Positions 26,029 through 36,300 of a stretch of 64,000 bases of DNA are shown here, piece by piece. Source of the stretch: Sphingopyxis yananensis (lineage in GTDB: Bacteria; Pseudomonadota; Alphaproteobacteria; Sphingomonadales; Sphingomonadaceae); NCBI RefSeq assembly GCF_020687785.1, contig NZ_JAJEWI010000001.1, positions 1 through 64,000 of the forward strand, read 5' to 3'. The translations under genes and the position numbers were made by a program. The number at the start of each line of letters is the position of its first letter. Within the stretch, counting starts at the first letter, position 1. Under the pieces are notes generated by a model. It searched no databases. It was not told where the DNA came from and was given only the letters and a program-made list of their open reading frames with translations.

Positions 26029-27276
26029 TTACCCGCGCGCGTTTCGTATGCCGTATAGAAAAAGTTGAGCGGTTTCTTGTGAGTAGCGACGACGCAGTTC
26101 GGAACTGGGAAGCTGTGTTGAAGTGACGAAGCGGACCGCAAATGTTGATAGCAGATAGAAAGCTAGGCGTGCGGCGTCACTGGCTGGTGGAGCATTGAAT
26201 TGCTGTAAAAGGGTGCTCAGCGCATCGCCCACTTTTTGGGCGCGTAAATCATGAAAATTTCGCGCCAAATCACCGACCAGTTCAATTTCTTCGATGATCA
26301 AGCGGTGCATTTCTATGCTGCATGGGCTGAGGTTGAGGTCGAGCATTTGCCTTGCGAACAAGGCTAGCGCGCTTTCGAGATCAGCAGGCCGATTGTCTAT
26401 TGCAATGGGCTGGTTATAGGTTTCGAAAATATGGCGTTGAATGATGTAGCGCAGCAGCTTTTCTTTATTTCCAAACTGTCGATAAATTGTGGCTTTACTG
26501 ACATGTGCCGCCGCTGCCACGCGGTCTATGCTGGCACGGTGATAGCCTTGGGTTTGAAACTCTTTTTCCGCGGCGTTGACCAGCGCCAAAAGCTTGTCGG
26601 GTGACAGGCGCAGTGTCGCGGTTCCGGCCAGCTCTGGTGCATGGAGCGGCGGTGTTTCATGCGGCGGTGCGGGTTCGATCGGCATATTTTGATAGCCGTT
26701 CAAGAACAGATGGACAGCCCGCGCGGCAATGGTTGCTCGGGCATTGGCATCAGGTTTGGGGGCACCCAGAAAATAGCGAGACCCCTCGACAACAAGGCCG
26801 CCGAAGCGAATGGCCATAGCTTGGGGATCAATTGGACCAATTTGGCCGGTAGAACGAAGCTTTTCCAAATAGTCGGCCAATGGCTGCGAGGTGCGAAGCC
26901 GCTGGATGTGAAGTTCTGAGGCCAGTTCGGGGAAGTGACGTGCCGCAGCAATATTGGCGCGGAACATGCCAAAGCTGATCGAGCTGAAATAGCCTTCGAA
27001 GACCCGGAGGCCATAGCGCGTTAATGTGGTCTCCACATCCTGAGTGTCATCCACGGCTGTCATATTGAGCCATGCTTGGTCCAATGTGCTGCGTACCGTC
27101 GCTTCGAAGAGCGCCAGTTTGCTTGGGAAGCTTTCGTAGATGCTTTGTTTGCTCATGCGTGCTGAGGCGGCAATCATGTCGACGCTTGTCCGCTCGAAGC
27201 CAGCGGTGAAAAACACCGAGCCTGCTGCTTCTAAAATGCGTGCGATGGGGTCGCGCGGGGCCGTAACATCGTTCAT
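26029..27276 (-). CDS. Tandem (double) TetR-domain regulator
   Basis: 415 residues, about twice a normal TetR protein, with two complete DNA-binding domains. The first (residues about 10-60) reads AAGSVFFTAGFERTSVDMIA, then SKQSIYESF; the second (about 232-285) reads AAEKEFQTQGYHRASIDRVA, then SKATIYRQFGNKEKL. Each is followed by a helical ligand-binding half. A natural fusion could bind extended or paired operators as a pseudo-dimer. Divergent from the SDR gene at 27556; the gap holds a TGTACG-N9-CGTACA palindrome that recurs before the TonB receptor at 30.4 kb, suggesting it regulates SDR, alkylsulfatase and receptor together. Confidence 0.85.
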   Translation of the reverse strand: MNDVTAPRDPIARILEAAGSVFFTAGFERTSVDMIAASARMSKQSIYESFPSKLALFEATVRSTLDQAWLNMTAVDDTQDVETTLTRYGLRVFEGYFSSISFGMFRANIAAARHFPELASELHIQRLRTSQPLADYLEKLRSTGQIGPIDPQAMAIRFGGLVVEGSRYFLGAPKPDANARATIAARAVHLFLNGYQNMPIEPAPPHETPPLHAPELAGTATLRLSPDKLLALVNAAEKEFQTQGYHRASIDRVAAAAHVSKATIYRQFGNKEKLLRYIIQRHIFETYNQPIAIDNRPADLESALALFARQMLDLNLSPCSIEMHRLIIEEIELVGDLARNFHDLRAQKVGDALSTLLQQFNAPPASDAARLAFYLLSTFAVRFVTSTQLPSSELRRRYSQETAQLFLYGIRNARG

Positions 27277-27481
27277 CGGCCACGCTCTTAGGTCGAATGC
27301 GAATCCGATGTCAACGTGCGTTGATCATGTGCTGCGCAGGTTGGTCGGCGCTTCTCAGGCCGGTCGGGGTGGGCCTTTTGAGGCTGAATTTGCCGGTCCA
27401 TTCACCAAAGTTTCGGCCACGGCATAAAATGGCGTCTGGCAATGGCAGCGAGACAGGGGTTGTTTTCCTTTTAAAAATTTC

Positions 27482-27503
27482 TTGTACGGACGAGTTTCGT
27501 ACA
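27482..27503. promoter_or_regulatory. Palindromic operator, copy 1 (TGTACG-N9-CGTACA)
   Basis: TTGTACG, nine bases, CGTACA lie 53 bases before the SDR start, in the divergent region next to the double-TetR gene. The arms TGTACG/CGTACA are exact complements. Same sequence and spacing recur at 30299-30320. Confidence 0.65.
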
Positions 27504-27555
27504 TTACGAATATGCCCAATCATCAAGAGAGGCCAATTGCCAAGAGAGGAATGCA

Positions 27556-28398
27556 ATGACTGAGACAATGGGGGCGTCTGTCCAAACCAATGGCGGTGTC
27601 GCCGTGATTACGGGCGCTGCGAGTGGAATTGGAACAGGTTTGGCGCGCAAGGCGCTGGCGCTGGGGATGAAGCTGGTGATCGCGGACGTGCGTGCCGAGC
27701 CGTTGGAGGCCTTTGCTGCGACGCTGGATGGTGAGGTACTGGCTGTCCCGACCGACGTGCGCGACCTGACTTCGGTGGAGGCATTGGCCGAGGCGGCCTA
27801 TGATCGCTTTGGTCAGGTTGATATGCTGTTCAACAATGCGGGCATCATGGCGACGGGCTTTAGCTGGGAAATTGAACCCGAGCTTTGGAACCGCGCGATG
27901 TCGGTGAATGTTGATGGTGTTCAAAATGGCATCCGCGCCTTTGTCCCGCGCTTATTGGCGGCAGAGCGTCCCGCCCAGATCATTAACACGGCGTCGGTCG
28001 GCGGTTTTCTGCCTGCGCCGCTGATGGCACCCTATTCCGTCAGCAAAGCGGCTGTCGTCGCGTTGACAGAGTCGCTGCATTATGAATTGCAGATGATTGG
28101 CGCGCCAGTCCGCGTGTCGTTATTGTCGCCGGGTCCGGTAAAAAGCGGCATTTTTGATGATCCCTTTGGTCCCAATGTCAGCCCCGCTGCAGCAGCCTTC
28201 GTCGACACGATGCGATCAATGCTGAATGCCAATGGTCTGACCCCCGACGAATTTGCGGAACTGGTTTATGAAGGCCTAGCCGAAGGTCGCTATTGGTTGT
28301 TCCCTCAGCCCGAAACCATCGACGCGCCATTCCAGCACCGCGTCGCGTCCATGATGGACCGCGTCAATCCCCAGTTGATCGATTTTTCGGAGTTGTAA
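27556..28398 (+). CDS. Short-chain dehydrogenase/reductase (SDR)
   Basis: 280 residues with the cofactor motif TGAASGIGTG, NNAG in the fourth strand region and the catalytic Ser-Tyr-Lys set in INTASVGG and YSVSKAA. It is an NAD(P)-dependent classical SDR. AGAGAGGA precedes the ATG at 27556. It is followed 3 bases later by the alkylsulfatase start, so the two are an operon; an obvious inferred role is oxidation of the alcohol released from an alkyl sulfate. Other alcohols or ketones cannot be excluded. Confidence 0.85.
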   Translation: MTETMGASVQTNGGVAVITGAASGIGTGLARKALALGMKLVIADVRAEPLEAFAATLDGEVLAVPTDVRDLTSVEALAEAAYDRFGQVDMLFNNAGIMATGFSWEIEPELWNRAMSVNVDGVQNGIRAFVPRLLAAERPAQIINTASVGGFLPAPLMAPYSVSKAAVVALTESLHYELQMIGAPVRVSLLSPGPVKSGIFDDPFGPNVSPAAAAFVDTMRSMLNANGLTPDEFAELVYEGLAEGRYWLFPQPETIDAPFQHRVASMMDRVNPQLIDFSEL

Positions 28399-28401
28399 GT
28401 G

Positions 28402-30168
28402 ATGCGCTTTTTGATTGCGATGCTGTTGGCCAGCGCGACCACCCCTGTGCTGGCACATGATGCCCATTTGAACGTGCCCTTTTCGGCTCCGGAAAATTAC
28501 ACAGAACATGCCAAGCTGTTCCAAGAACGTGTGGTGCGGGTTGGAAATACCCCTGTTTGGCAGATTGAATTTCAGGGCATGAGCCTGGCTGTCGTCGAGG
28601 GGCGCAACGGTCTGATCATGATCGATACCGGAATGAATACCGATATCGCCCGCGCGGCCTTGGCAAAAATCCGGCAACAGATTTCCAACAAGCCCGTGAA
28701 GGCCATTATTTATACTCACCATCACCCCGACCATATCCACGGCGCTGGCGTGTTTGTGGACCGCGCCGATGTCGAGGGCGGCAAGGTGCCCATCTATGCC
28801 TCGGCCAATTTCTTGAAGGAAATGGCCGACGAAGGCGTGGCTTTGCTGCCGATCGTCGCCAACCGCGCGGCCTATATGTTCGGGTTCAGCCTGACCGGAG
28901 AGGAAGCGTCAAACTATCACGTCGGATGCTGCGGTGGTCTGGGTAAGCCCGGAAAGAATGAATCGGCCTATATTCCGCCCACGCAATTTGTGGACGTCGA
29001 CGGCGAGCGCGACATTGAAATTGAGGGTGTGAAGCTGCACCTATTTTATACGGGCGGCGAAGCGGGTTCGCATATCGCGGCTTGGTTGCCAGATCATAAG
29101 GTGTTGGTATCCGGCGACGAAGTGCAGGGACCAACCTTCCCGAATCTGCACTCTATGCGCGGAACCAAGATGCGCGACGCCAATCGCTGGGTGAATGCCT
29201 TACGCCGGATGCAGCGCTATGATGCAGAATGGATGCTGCCAATCCATGGGCCAATCGTGAAGGGCAGGGCCGAGATTAAGTCGCTGTTGGCGGGCTATGA
29301 AGATGCCATTCAATATACGCACGACCAGACGATCCGCTTGATTAACAAGGGTGTGACCGAAGCAGAATTGCCGGATGCCTTGGGCCCGCTGCCCGAATGG
29401 CTGCGTTCCGAACCTTATACCACCGAATATTATGGCACAGCCGCTGATGCGGCCCGCAGCTATTATGTCGGCTATGTCAGTTGGTTTTCGGGCGACGCGA
29501 CCGACTTTACACCAACGCCGCGTGCGGAACGTAGCAAGCGGGAAGTGGAAATGATGGGTGGACGTGACCGCGTGTTGGAAACCGCAACCCAAGCCTTGAA
29601 GGGCGGCGACGCGCAATGGGCCGCGGAACTGACGACGATGTTGATCGCCATGAATCAACAAGATATGGGCGCCCGTCAGTTGAAGGCTGCCGCTTTCCGC
29701 ACCTTGGGTTATGCGACTTACAATTCCAACCGCCGTGGTTTTTACTTGATGGGCGCATTGGAATTGGAAGGTAAGCTGAATCCGCAAGGGCTGACCGCTC
29801 GCTATATGAATCCAGAAAATATCAAGAAAATGCCGGTGGCCTTGATGCTGGAATCCATCCGCTATCAGGTGGACCCTGCACGTGCTGGGGCGCAAGATAT
29901 TGGTGTCGCGCTGAACATTGCTGGCGAAAAGGCCGCTTGGGCGCTGGAGTTGCGCAACAGCGTGTTGAAGGCGCGGCCCGGGGCGGCAGGGGCCTTGCCT
30001 GTTGTGACGCTGGACCGTGCGGCGCTGGGTGAATTGGTCGCTGGTGCTGCCAGCGTGGACGCCTTGACCGCCAAGGGGGTGATCAGCGGGGAAGGGGCAG
30101 CCGACCTCGCGCGTATTTTTGCTACCATCGACCTTGCACCAGCGCCGATTAACCTCGTCGTTCGCTAA
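28402..30168 (+). CDS. Exported metallo-beta-lactamase-fold alkylsulfatase (SdsA1/BDS1-like)
   Basis: 588 residues with a signal peptide (MRFLIAMLLASATTPVLA-HD). The Zn site THHHPDHIHG follows the HxHxDH rule; GDEVQGP and RGTKMRDANRWVNALRRMQR plus HGPIVKG match class III alkylsulfatases. The middle region TPTPRAERSKREVEMMGGRD, VLETATQALK is the alkylsulfatase dimerisation domain, and the C-terminal 130 residues look like the SCP2-like sterol-carrier domain. Such enzymes hydrolyse alkyl sulfate detergents to the alcohol and sulfate, here in the periplasm. The start is the ATG just after a GTG, behind GGAG. Confidence 0.85.
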   Translation: MRFLIAMLLASATTPVLAHDAHLNVPFSAPENYTEHAKLFQERVVRVGNTPVWQIEFQGMSLAVVEGRNGLIMIDTGMNTDIARAALAKIRQQISNKPVKAIIYTHHHPDHIHGAGVFVDRADVEGGKVPIYASANFLKEMADEGVALLPIVANRAAYMFGFSLTGEEASNYHVGCCGGLGKPGKNESAYIPPTQFVDVDGERDIEIEGVKLHLFYTGGEAGSHIAAWLPDHKVLVSGDEVQGPTFPNLHSMRGTKMRDANRWVNALRRMQRYDAEWMLPIHGPIVKGRAEIKSLLAGYEDAIQYTHDQTIRLINKGVTEAELPDALGPLPEWLRSEPYTTEYYGTAADAARSYYVGYVSWFSGDATDFTPTPRAERSKREVEMMGGRDRVLETATQALKGGDAQWAAELTTMLIAMNQQDMGARQLKAAAFRTLGYATYNSNRRGFYLMGALELEGKLNPQGLTARYMNPENIKKMPVALMLESIRYQVDPARAGAQDIGVALNIAGEKAAWALELRNSVLKARPGAAGALPVVTLDRAALGELVAGAASVDALTAKGVISGEGAADLARIFATIDLAPAPINLVVR

Positions 30169-30175
30169 GGTAACA

Positions 30176-30215
30176 GGCGCAGCTTTATGTCGTGAAAACG
30201 GCATAAAGCTGCGCC
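30176..30215 (+). terminator. Strong intrinsic terminator-like hairpin
   Basis: GGCGCAGCTTTATGTCG pairs with CGGCATAAAGCTGCGCC (one G-T pair) directly after the alkylsulfatase stop. There is only a short A/T run after it. Confidence 0.7.
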
Positions 30216-30298
30216 TAAATTATATGTAGCACGTGATATGCGTTTCCCAGTGTTGCAAAAATACGCATATCTACAAATTTTGACATTGGTGCGTTGAA

Positions 30299-30320
30299 TT
30301 GTACGAAACCATTGCGTACA
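30299..30320. promoter_or_regulatory. Palindromic operator, copy 2 (TGTACG-N9-CGTACA)
   Basis: TTGTACG, nine bases, CGTACA, 69 bases before the TonB receptor ATG at 30389. Identical arms and spacing to the copy at 27482, with different spacer bases, which argues for selection on the arms. Confidence 0.65.
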
Positions 30321-30388
30321 GGGGCGGTCCGTCTGATGGAAGACGGAGAAGTTCAGCGCGGTATCGCGCGTCAGCAGGGAGAGGAAAT

Positions 30389-32575
30389 ATGCAGGGCCTC
30401 GTTTCACGGCTTGCCATGGCAGCTTGTTTATTGACGGGCGTGTCGCCCGTATTGGCTCAGGACAATGTTGCAGAAGAAGCCGTGTCAGCGTCTTCGCAAG
30501 GTTCGGGCGGATTAGAAGAAATCGTTGTTACCGCGCAAAAACGGTCGGAATCGCTGCAAAAAACCCCTATCTCGATCATGGCGATGACCAGCGCTGATCT
30601 GGAGAAGAAGGGCATTGTTGACCTGACGGATTTGCGCACGCAAGTTCCCGCCCTGCAAGTGACGCCGCACCCGAACAGCGCCACGACTGCGCGGGTTTTC
30701 ATTCGCGGTGTTGGCAATAATGACGATCAGATCACGGTGGACCCCAGCGTTGCTGTCTATCTTGATGGCATCTATATTGCCCGCGGTCAGGGTCTGTCGG
30801 CTGAGATCGCCGAGATCGAACGGATCGAAGTGCTGCGCGGCCCGCAAGGCTCGCTTTATGGCCGCAATGCCACCGGCGGTGCGATCAACTATATCACCAA
30901 GGCTCCGACGCTCGGCGAATTTGGTGCCAAGCAGACGCTAGCGATTGGCAACTATAACCAGTTCCGTTCGCGCACTCGTGTAAATGTGCCGATCGGCGAC
31001 ACCATTGCGGTTGAACTGGCCTATCTGCACAGCAAGAAGGACGGTTTCGTCAAAAATCCGGGCACCGGCGTGAAGCGCTGGGGCGATCAACGCCGTGACG
31101 CCTATCGCGCGGCCATCCGCTGGCAGCCAACCGACAGCCTCGACCTACGTTACAGCTACGACCGTTCGGACATTAATGATACGCCGCCGTATATGGTGCT
31201 GACGCCATTTTACCCCAACACCGCTGACCGCCCGACTGCTGGTTCGCCGCACGTTCGCGGTTTGATGGCCAATGATGTCACGTCGCAGGGCCATAATTTG
31301 ACTGCCAGCTGGGACGTTTCGGATAGCGTCACCATCAAGTCGCTGACCGGCTATCGCAAGCTGTCAAACAACACCTATCAGGATTATCTGACCGGTGCTA
31401 TCGGCAATGTTAACCCCTTTTTCGTGACTGGTTTTGATCAGAAGCAAAAGCAGTTTAGCGAAGAACTTCAAGTCATTGGTTCGCTGTTTGACGACCAAGT
31501 CGAATATGTCCTTGGCAGCTATTATTTCGACGAAAAGGGCGACAGCGCCGATTTTACCCTTGTTCCGAACAGCTATCGCAACAATCGCGCCGCGACGATC
31601 CACAACCGCGCTTATGCGGCTTATGGTCAAGTGACGGTGCGTCCTTCGTTCATGGAAGGCCTGTATCTGACGGGTGGTCTGCGTTGGTCGCGCGACGAAC
31701 GCGAAGCAACGCGCGCTTCGGTGAATACCAACCTTACGGACGACAGTGTGACGGCGGATGTTCCGGGTGTTGGCAAGAACAGCTTCTCGGATGTCAGCCC
31801 CAGCTTTACGCTTGGTTACAACATCAACCCCGACGTCAACGTCTATGCCAAATATGCCATGGGCTATAAGACCGGCGGGTATAATTTGCGGGCAACCACA
31901 ACGGCGCGCTTCAACGCTGGTTTCGGTCCCGAAACGCTTAATTCGCTGGAATTTGGTGTGAAGTCGAGCTGGCTGGACAACCGCCTGCGTGCGAACCTTG
32001 CGGTGTTCCGTTCGCAATATAAGGACATCCAGACCAACGTTCAGACCAATCCACTGCGTCCACAAGACACCGATATCTTCAACGCTGGCAAGGCTCGCAT
32101 CCAAGGCTTTGAACTGGATCTGACCGCCAAGCCAACCTCGGCGTTCACGGTCACAGCCAATTATGCCTATCTGGACGCCAAGTTCCAGCGCATCATCGAC
32201 CCGCTGACTGGCAACAACATCACGTCGAACTTTACGTTCATCGAAGCGCCCAAGCACACTTTGACGACCAGCGCGGAATATGCATTCCCCGAAACGTCAA
32301 TCGGTTTGCTGACGGCCAACATCGATTATTTCATGCAGAGCAAGAAATCGACGGCAACGGGTGATGCGCGCTATGTGATTGGTGACTATGGCTTGCTCAA
32401 TGCACGCCTGACGCTGTCGGACATTCCTGTTGGCTTTGGCAATTGGCGTGTGTCGGCCTTCGCCAAGAACCTGACGGACAAAGCCTATTATGTCACGCAT
32501 TTCACAGCAGGTGCCCCCGGCGCGATCTTTGGTGAACCGCGTAACTATGGTATGGAACTGACCTTCGAATATTAA
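30389..32575 (+). CDS. TonB-dependent outer-membrane receptor
   Basis: 728 residues from ATG 30389 (GAGAGGAA upstream). Signal peptide to VLA-QD, TonB box-like EEIVVTAQKR near residue 50, plug with VLRGPQGSLYGRNATGGAIN and a barrel ending in MELTFEY. It follows the SDR-alkylsulfatase operon but has its own terminator upstream and its own palindromic operator, so it is probably co-regulated with them. It probably brings a large or amphipathic sulfate ester, or its carrier, through the outer membrane. Confidence 0.88.
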   Translation: MQGLVSRLAMAACLLTGVSPVLAQDNVAEEAVSASSQGSGGLEEIVVTAQKRSESLQKTPISIMAMTSADLEKKGIVDLTDLRTQVPALQVTPHPNSATTARVFIRGVGNNDDQITVDPSVAVYLDGIYIARGQGLSAEIAEIERIEVLRGPQGSLYGRNATGGAINYITKAPTLGEFGAKQTLAIGNYNQFRSRTRVNVPIGDTIAVELAYLHSKKDGFVKNPGTGVKRWGDQRRDAYRAAIRWQPTDSLDLRYSYDRSDINDTPPYMVLTPFYPNTADRPTAGSPHVRGLMANDVTSQGHNLTASWDVSDSVTIKSLTGYRKLSNNTYQDYLTGAIGNVNPFFVTGFDQKQKQFSEELQVIGSLFDDQVEYVLGSYYFDEKGDSADFTLVPNSYRNNRAATIHNRAYAAYGQVTVRPSFMEGLYLTGGLRWSRDEREATRASVNTNLTDDSVTADVPGVGKNSFSDVSPSFTLGYNINPDVNVYAKYAMGYKTGGYNLRATTTARFNAGFGPETLNSLEFGVKSSWLDNRLRANLAVFRSQYKDIQTNVQTNPLRPQDTDIFNAGKARIQGFELDLTAKPTSAFTVTANYAYLDAKFQRIIDPLTGNNITSNFTFIEAPKHTLTTSAEYAFPETSIGLLTANIDYFMQSKKSTATGDARYVIGDYGLLNARLTLSDIPVGFGNWRVSAFAKNLTDKAYYVTHFTAGAPGAIFGEPRNYGMELTFEY

Positions 32576-32582
32576 GGGTATA

Positions 32583-32622
32583 AGCAGGTGCCCCATTTGC
32601 TTGGCATGTCGGGGCACCTGCT
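32583..32622 (+). terminator. Intrinsic terminator-like hairpin after the TonB receptor
   Basis: AGCAGGTGCCCC and GGGGCACCTGCT form a 12-bp perfect stem 8 bases after the receptor stop. The loop is 16 bases and no T-run follows. Confidence 0.65.
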
Positions 32623-32702
32623 ATGATATGCTTTCGCTGCGTCGCAGCGCGATGTGGTGAAAGCTGTTCAGAAGGTGGGATTTCAATCACATCTCCTCAA
32701 AT

Positions 32703-32747
32703 TCACCTTGGAACTCCGGCAATGGGTTCCGAGGTGATTTTGTTTTT
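32703..32747 (+). terminator. Intrinsic terminator with T-run
   Basis: TCACCTTGGAAC pairs with GTTCCGAGGTGA (one mismatch-type T-G) and is followed by TTTTGTTTTT. It may be a back-up for the receptor transcript or end an unseen short RNA. Confidence 0.65.
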
Positions 32748-33300
32748 GGACCTATATGTATGATCTATGACGGACGGTAATCGCGTAATCTAATGTGAAT
32801 TATATTTTTGCGTGCCCTCGGTTTCATGCAGCCGATACAATCACTCTGCCACATCTCGTTAGGGTAGGCGGTTTTGTTATGAAAAGCGTTGGCGGCGTAA
32901 ATCACGACATTGGCTGCGTTGCTGATCAGACCATGTGCGGTAAAGCTTTTCTCACGCGGTGCGGTTCCTGCTGCTCGCCGCTCAGCCTGCCCCCACAGAT
33001 TGATGGCAAAGCGGGTGTGTCCGGCATTTGATCGTCACTGAGCACCATTGGGGGGCTCCGTCCACGGGGAGAGCGAGTATAAGTGGCCGTAATTTATGGA
33101 ATAGTACCACTTCCTTGCACTTGTTCTTCGCCGAAAAGCAAATCTACAACGATATGTAGCGAAAAGGTCACGGAATAGCTGATGTAATTATTGAAATCAT
33201 TTTATATTTTTTAAACAATAATTATTCACATACAGAATCCGGTAAAATTATCTTCCCGTCAACACCCCCTCTTTCACATAGTTCACGTCTTACTATCTGA

Positions 33301-33341
33301 GCAGGCGATAACCTGCCCAAAGCCAGAGGGGTTAGAACCCC
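33301..33341 (+). promoter_or_regulatory. Two adjacent hairpins in the leader of the STN-type receptor gene
   Basis: GCAGG...CCTGC (33301-33316) and GGGGTT...AACCCC (33328-33341) stand side by side, 30 bases before the start at 33371. A leader with two stems could regulate translation; no known riboswitch class was recognised. Confidence 0.4.
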
Positions 33342-33370
33342 GTATTAGAAATAGGGATGGGGACGACGCA

Positions 33371-36300
33371 ATGCGCTTTCGTGCGACAGCATTACAACAG
33401 ATTTTACTGGGCAGCGTAGCCAGCGGCAGCTTAATAGTTTCCGTGTCACCGGCTATGGCTCGTGAAAATCTGGTTCGATACAATATTCCGCCGCAGGCTG
33501 TCGAAAATGCATTGCGGGATTTTGGTCTGCAAAATGGCATGACAGTTCTAGCTGAAGCGTCGATTGTCCGCGGAAAGCGCACAGCGGGGCTGCGTGAACA
33601 GTCTGATCCAGACACAGCTTTGCGCACGCTCTTAAAGGGCACAGGCCTTACATTTCAGCGGGACGGCAACATATTTGTGGTAAAGCGGGTGGGAAACGCC
33701 GTGCAGACCAGTTCTCAGGCGGTGCAGGCACCAACTGATTCCGAAATTGTCGTTACAGCCCAGAAAAAAGAAGAGAAAATTATCGACGTGCCTATCGCAA
33801 TGACGGCATTGTCGAACGAAGCACTGGATGATCGCAAAATTGAGGGCGGATCGGAGTTGCTGCGCGCTATCCCCAACGTCAATTTCTCAAAAAGCAACTT
33901 CAGCATGTATAATTTCTCAATCCGAGGGATTGGGACCAAGGCAATCTCCGCATCCAGCGATCCGGCTGTGGCCGTGAGTTTCAACAACACGCCGCTGGTG
34001 CGCAATCGCCTGTTTGAAGCAGAATTTTTTGATATGCAGCGCGTAGAGGTCCTGCGTGGTCCGCAAGGTACGCTTTACGGACGCAATGCAACCGCTGGCG
34101 TGGTCAACATGATCCCAGCTATGCCCGGTACGGATTTCCTCGGCGAAATGAAGGGCGAGGTTGGGAATTTTAAAACCAAGCGGATCAGCGGAATGTTGAA
34201 CGTGCCGTTGAGCGATGCCCTAAGCGTCCGTGTATCAGGTGCGGCCACCCAGCGGGATGGGTTTGACTTTAATACATTTTCGCAAAAGCGCGTGAATGGT
34301 CGCGACCTATATTCCACGCGGGCGATCGTGGCATGGGACCCCGGCGATCGCTTTCGGGCCAATTTGATCTGGCAGCACTTCAACGAGGATGATGATCGTT
34401 CCCGTACAGGGAAGCAGCTTTGTCATACCGATCCGGGACCGGAAATGGTTGGCAATGTGGAGGTCCCTAATGCCGCATTGCGTGGCAAACTTAGCCAGGG
34501 GTGTCTGCCTGGGTCCATCTATGACGATGCAGCCTATGGTGTGCCCAACGGCGATAGTCTCGTCTATATGATTGTTCCGTCGGGGATAGTTATTGGAACA
34601 AATTCACCGGCGACCGGCGGTGCACGTCCCCGCGGAACAACTCTTAATGCAACAAAAAAAGCCAATCTTTATGAGGGATTAACTCAGTCGAAAAATCTGC
34701 GCGAGATTTCGACCAGCTATGATCCCGTCTTTCGCGCAAAGAATGACATTCTACAGTTGAATATGGAATTTGAGCCGAGCGACGGCTTAAAGATCGTGTC
34801 GCAATCCGCTTATGCTCGCGATAAATTCTATTCAACCCAAGATTATAACCGCTTCGCAACAGATCCTATCTTCAATGATTCCGCACCGTCCCTGAGCGAC
34901 CCAAATCATCCGGGACTATGGAATTCTTCGCGTCAATATATGGACCCCAAGGTTAATCCGGGCCCAACTCCTGGCGGAGTCTATTGCGATTATCAGTTGG
35001 GCTGTTCTGATCGGATGATCTCTGCCGATCTTATGAAGTCAAACAATCGCCAATGGTCGCAGGAAGTGCGGCTTCAATCAGATTTTTCTGGTCCGTTCAA
35101 TTTTAACATTGGCGCAAATTATTTGGATTTTAAAACGAAGGATAATTATTACGTATTTAACAATCTTTTCACCTTCATAGCGGAATATTTATACGGTGGG
35201 GGGATGACTCCTACTGGGCTTGTCAAGGCCAATTGTCCATTGGGGTATGAAAAAACGGAATGCATCAATGTCGAGAAAAATTCTCTCGAGAATATTCAGG
35301 ACACAGGACATAATTATTTTCTAAGCAAAAATAATGTCCATATTAAGAGCTTGGGATTGTTCGGAGAGGTTTATTATAATTTTAATGATCAATTGAAATT
35401 AACGGTTGGCGCACGTTATACCAATGACAGAAAAAGATCGTCGCAGATTCCCAGCCAACTTTTGCTTGGCGGCGGCAATGGTATAGACCCTGATACGGGT
35501 GACGTGGATCCGAATGTTATAACCGGCGATATCACGGGTGGACGCGTCAATAGCGGATATCCAGCGCTTCCGGATATTCATCAGCAATGGGGCGAATTTA
35601 CGGGCCGACTGGTCCTTGATTGGAAACCGGATACGAGCTTTAGTGATGATACGCTGGTCTACCTCTCGCTCTCTCGGGGGTATAAGGGGGGTGGCACAAA
35701 TCCGCCGCGCGTGGATTTCAATCCAGAAGTTGTGCAATATCAATTTCTGCCAGGAACTTTTGAGCCCGAGTTTGTCAATGCGCTGGAAATCGGCACGAAA
35801 AACAGCTTCGCTGGGGGCCGCTTCACATTAAATGCCAACGCATTTTTTTATGATTATAAAGATTACCAGATTTCGCAAATTGTCGATCGTATCTCATATA
35901 ATGAGAATTTCGATGCCAATATTTGGGGTGCTGAACTGGAAGCGGCTTGGCGTCCATCGCGTGCGTTTCGTGTCGATGGCAATTTGGGTTATCTAAAGAC
36001 CCGATTGAAAAAGGGTGCGCAATCGATCGATGTGATGGACCGAACCCAAGGTGATCCGGATTGGGTGGTGGTGCGCCCCTGGTTGCAGGTGCCATCCAAT
36101 TGCATTGCGCCGCGCGTGATAGTGGAAAAGATACTCGCCTCTCCATTTTCTCCCGAGGTTGCCTTGGCATCGCTGTGCCCAGGTTCTAATCGGGTTGGAA
36201 CTTGGGACCCTGATCTAAAGGATGCTGAAGGGAACCCTATTATCAAAAAAGGCCTTCCATATTACAGCTTTAACGGTGTTACCTATAATCCGCTTGCGCC

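Larger units (their letters stand above)
32623..33370. other. 748-base gap with terminator and leader hairpins
   Basis: No gene is supported. A second hairpin with a T-run lies at 32703-32747, an AT-rich promoter-like stretch at about 33180-33240, and two small hairpins just before the next gene. Short open frames here show no family features. Confidence 0.5.

Noticed and set aside
29200..30204. 334-codon minus-strand frame inside the alkylsulfatase gene
   Set aside because: Antisense shadow; the plus-strand protein has a clear metal site and signal peptide.
32795..33031. 78-codon frame in the 32.6-33.4 kb gap
   Set aside because: No ribosome-binding site, no family pattern, and an odd Cys/His composition that looks like random translation.
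33301..33341. Known riboswitch upstream of the STN receptor
   Set aside because: The two small stems do not match the conserved cores of cobalamin, TPP, FMN or other classes I know.
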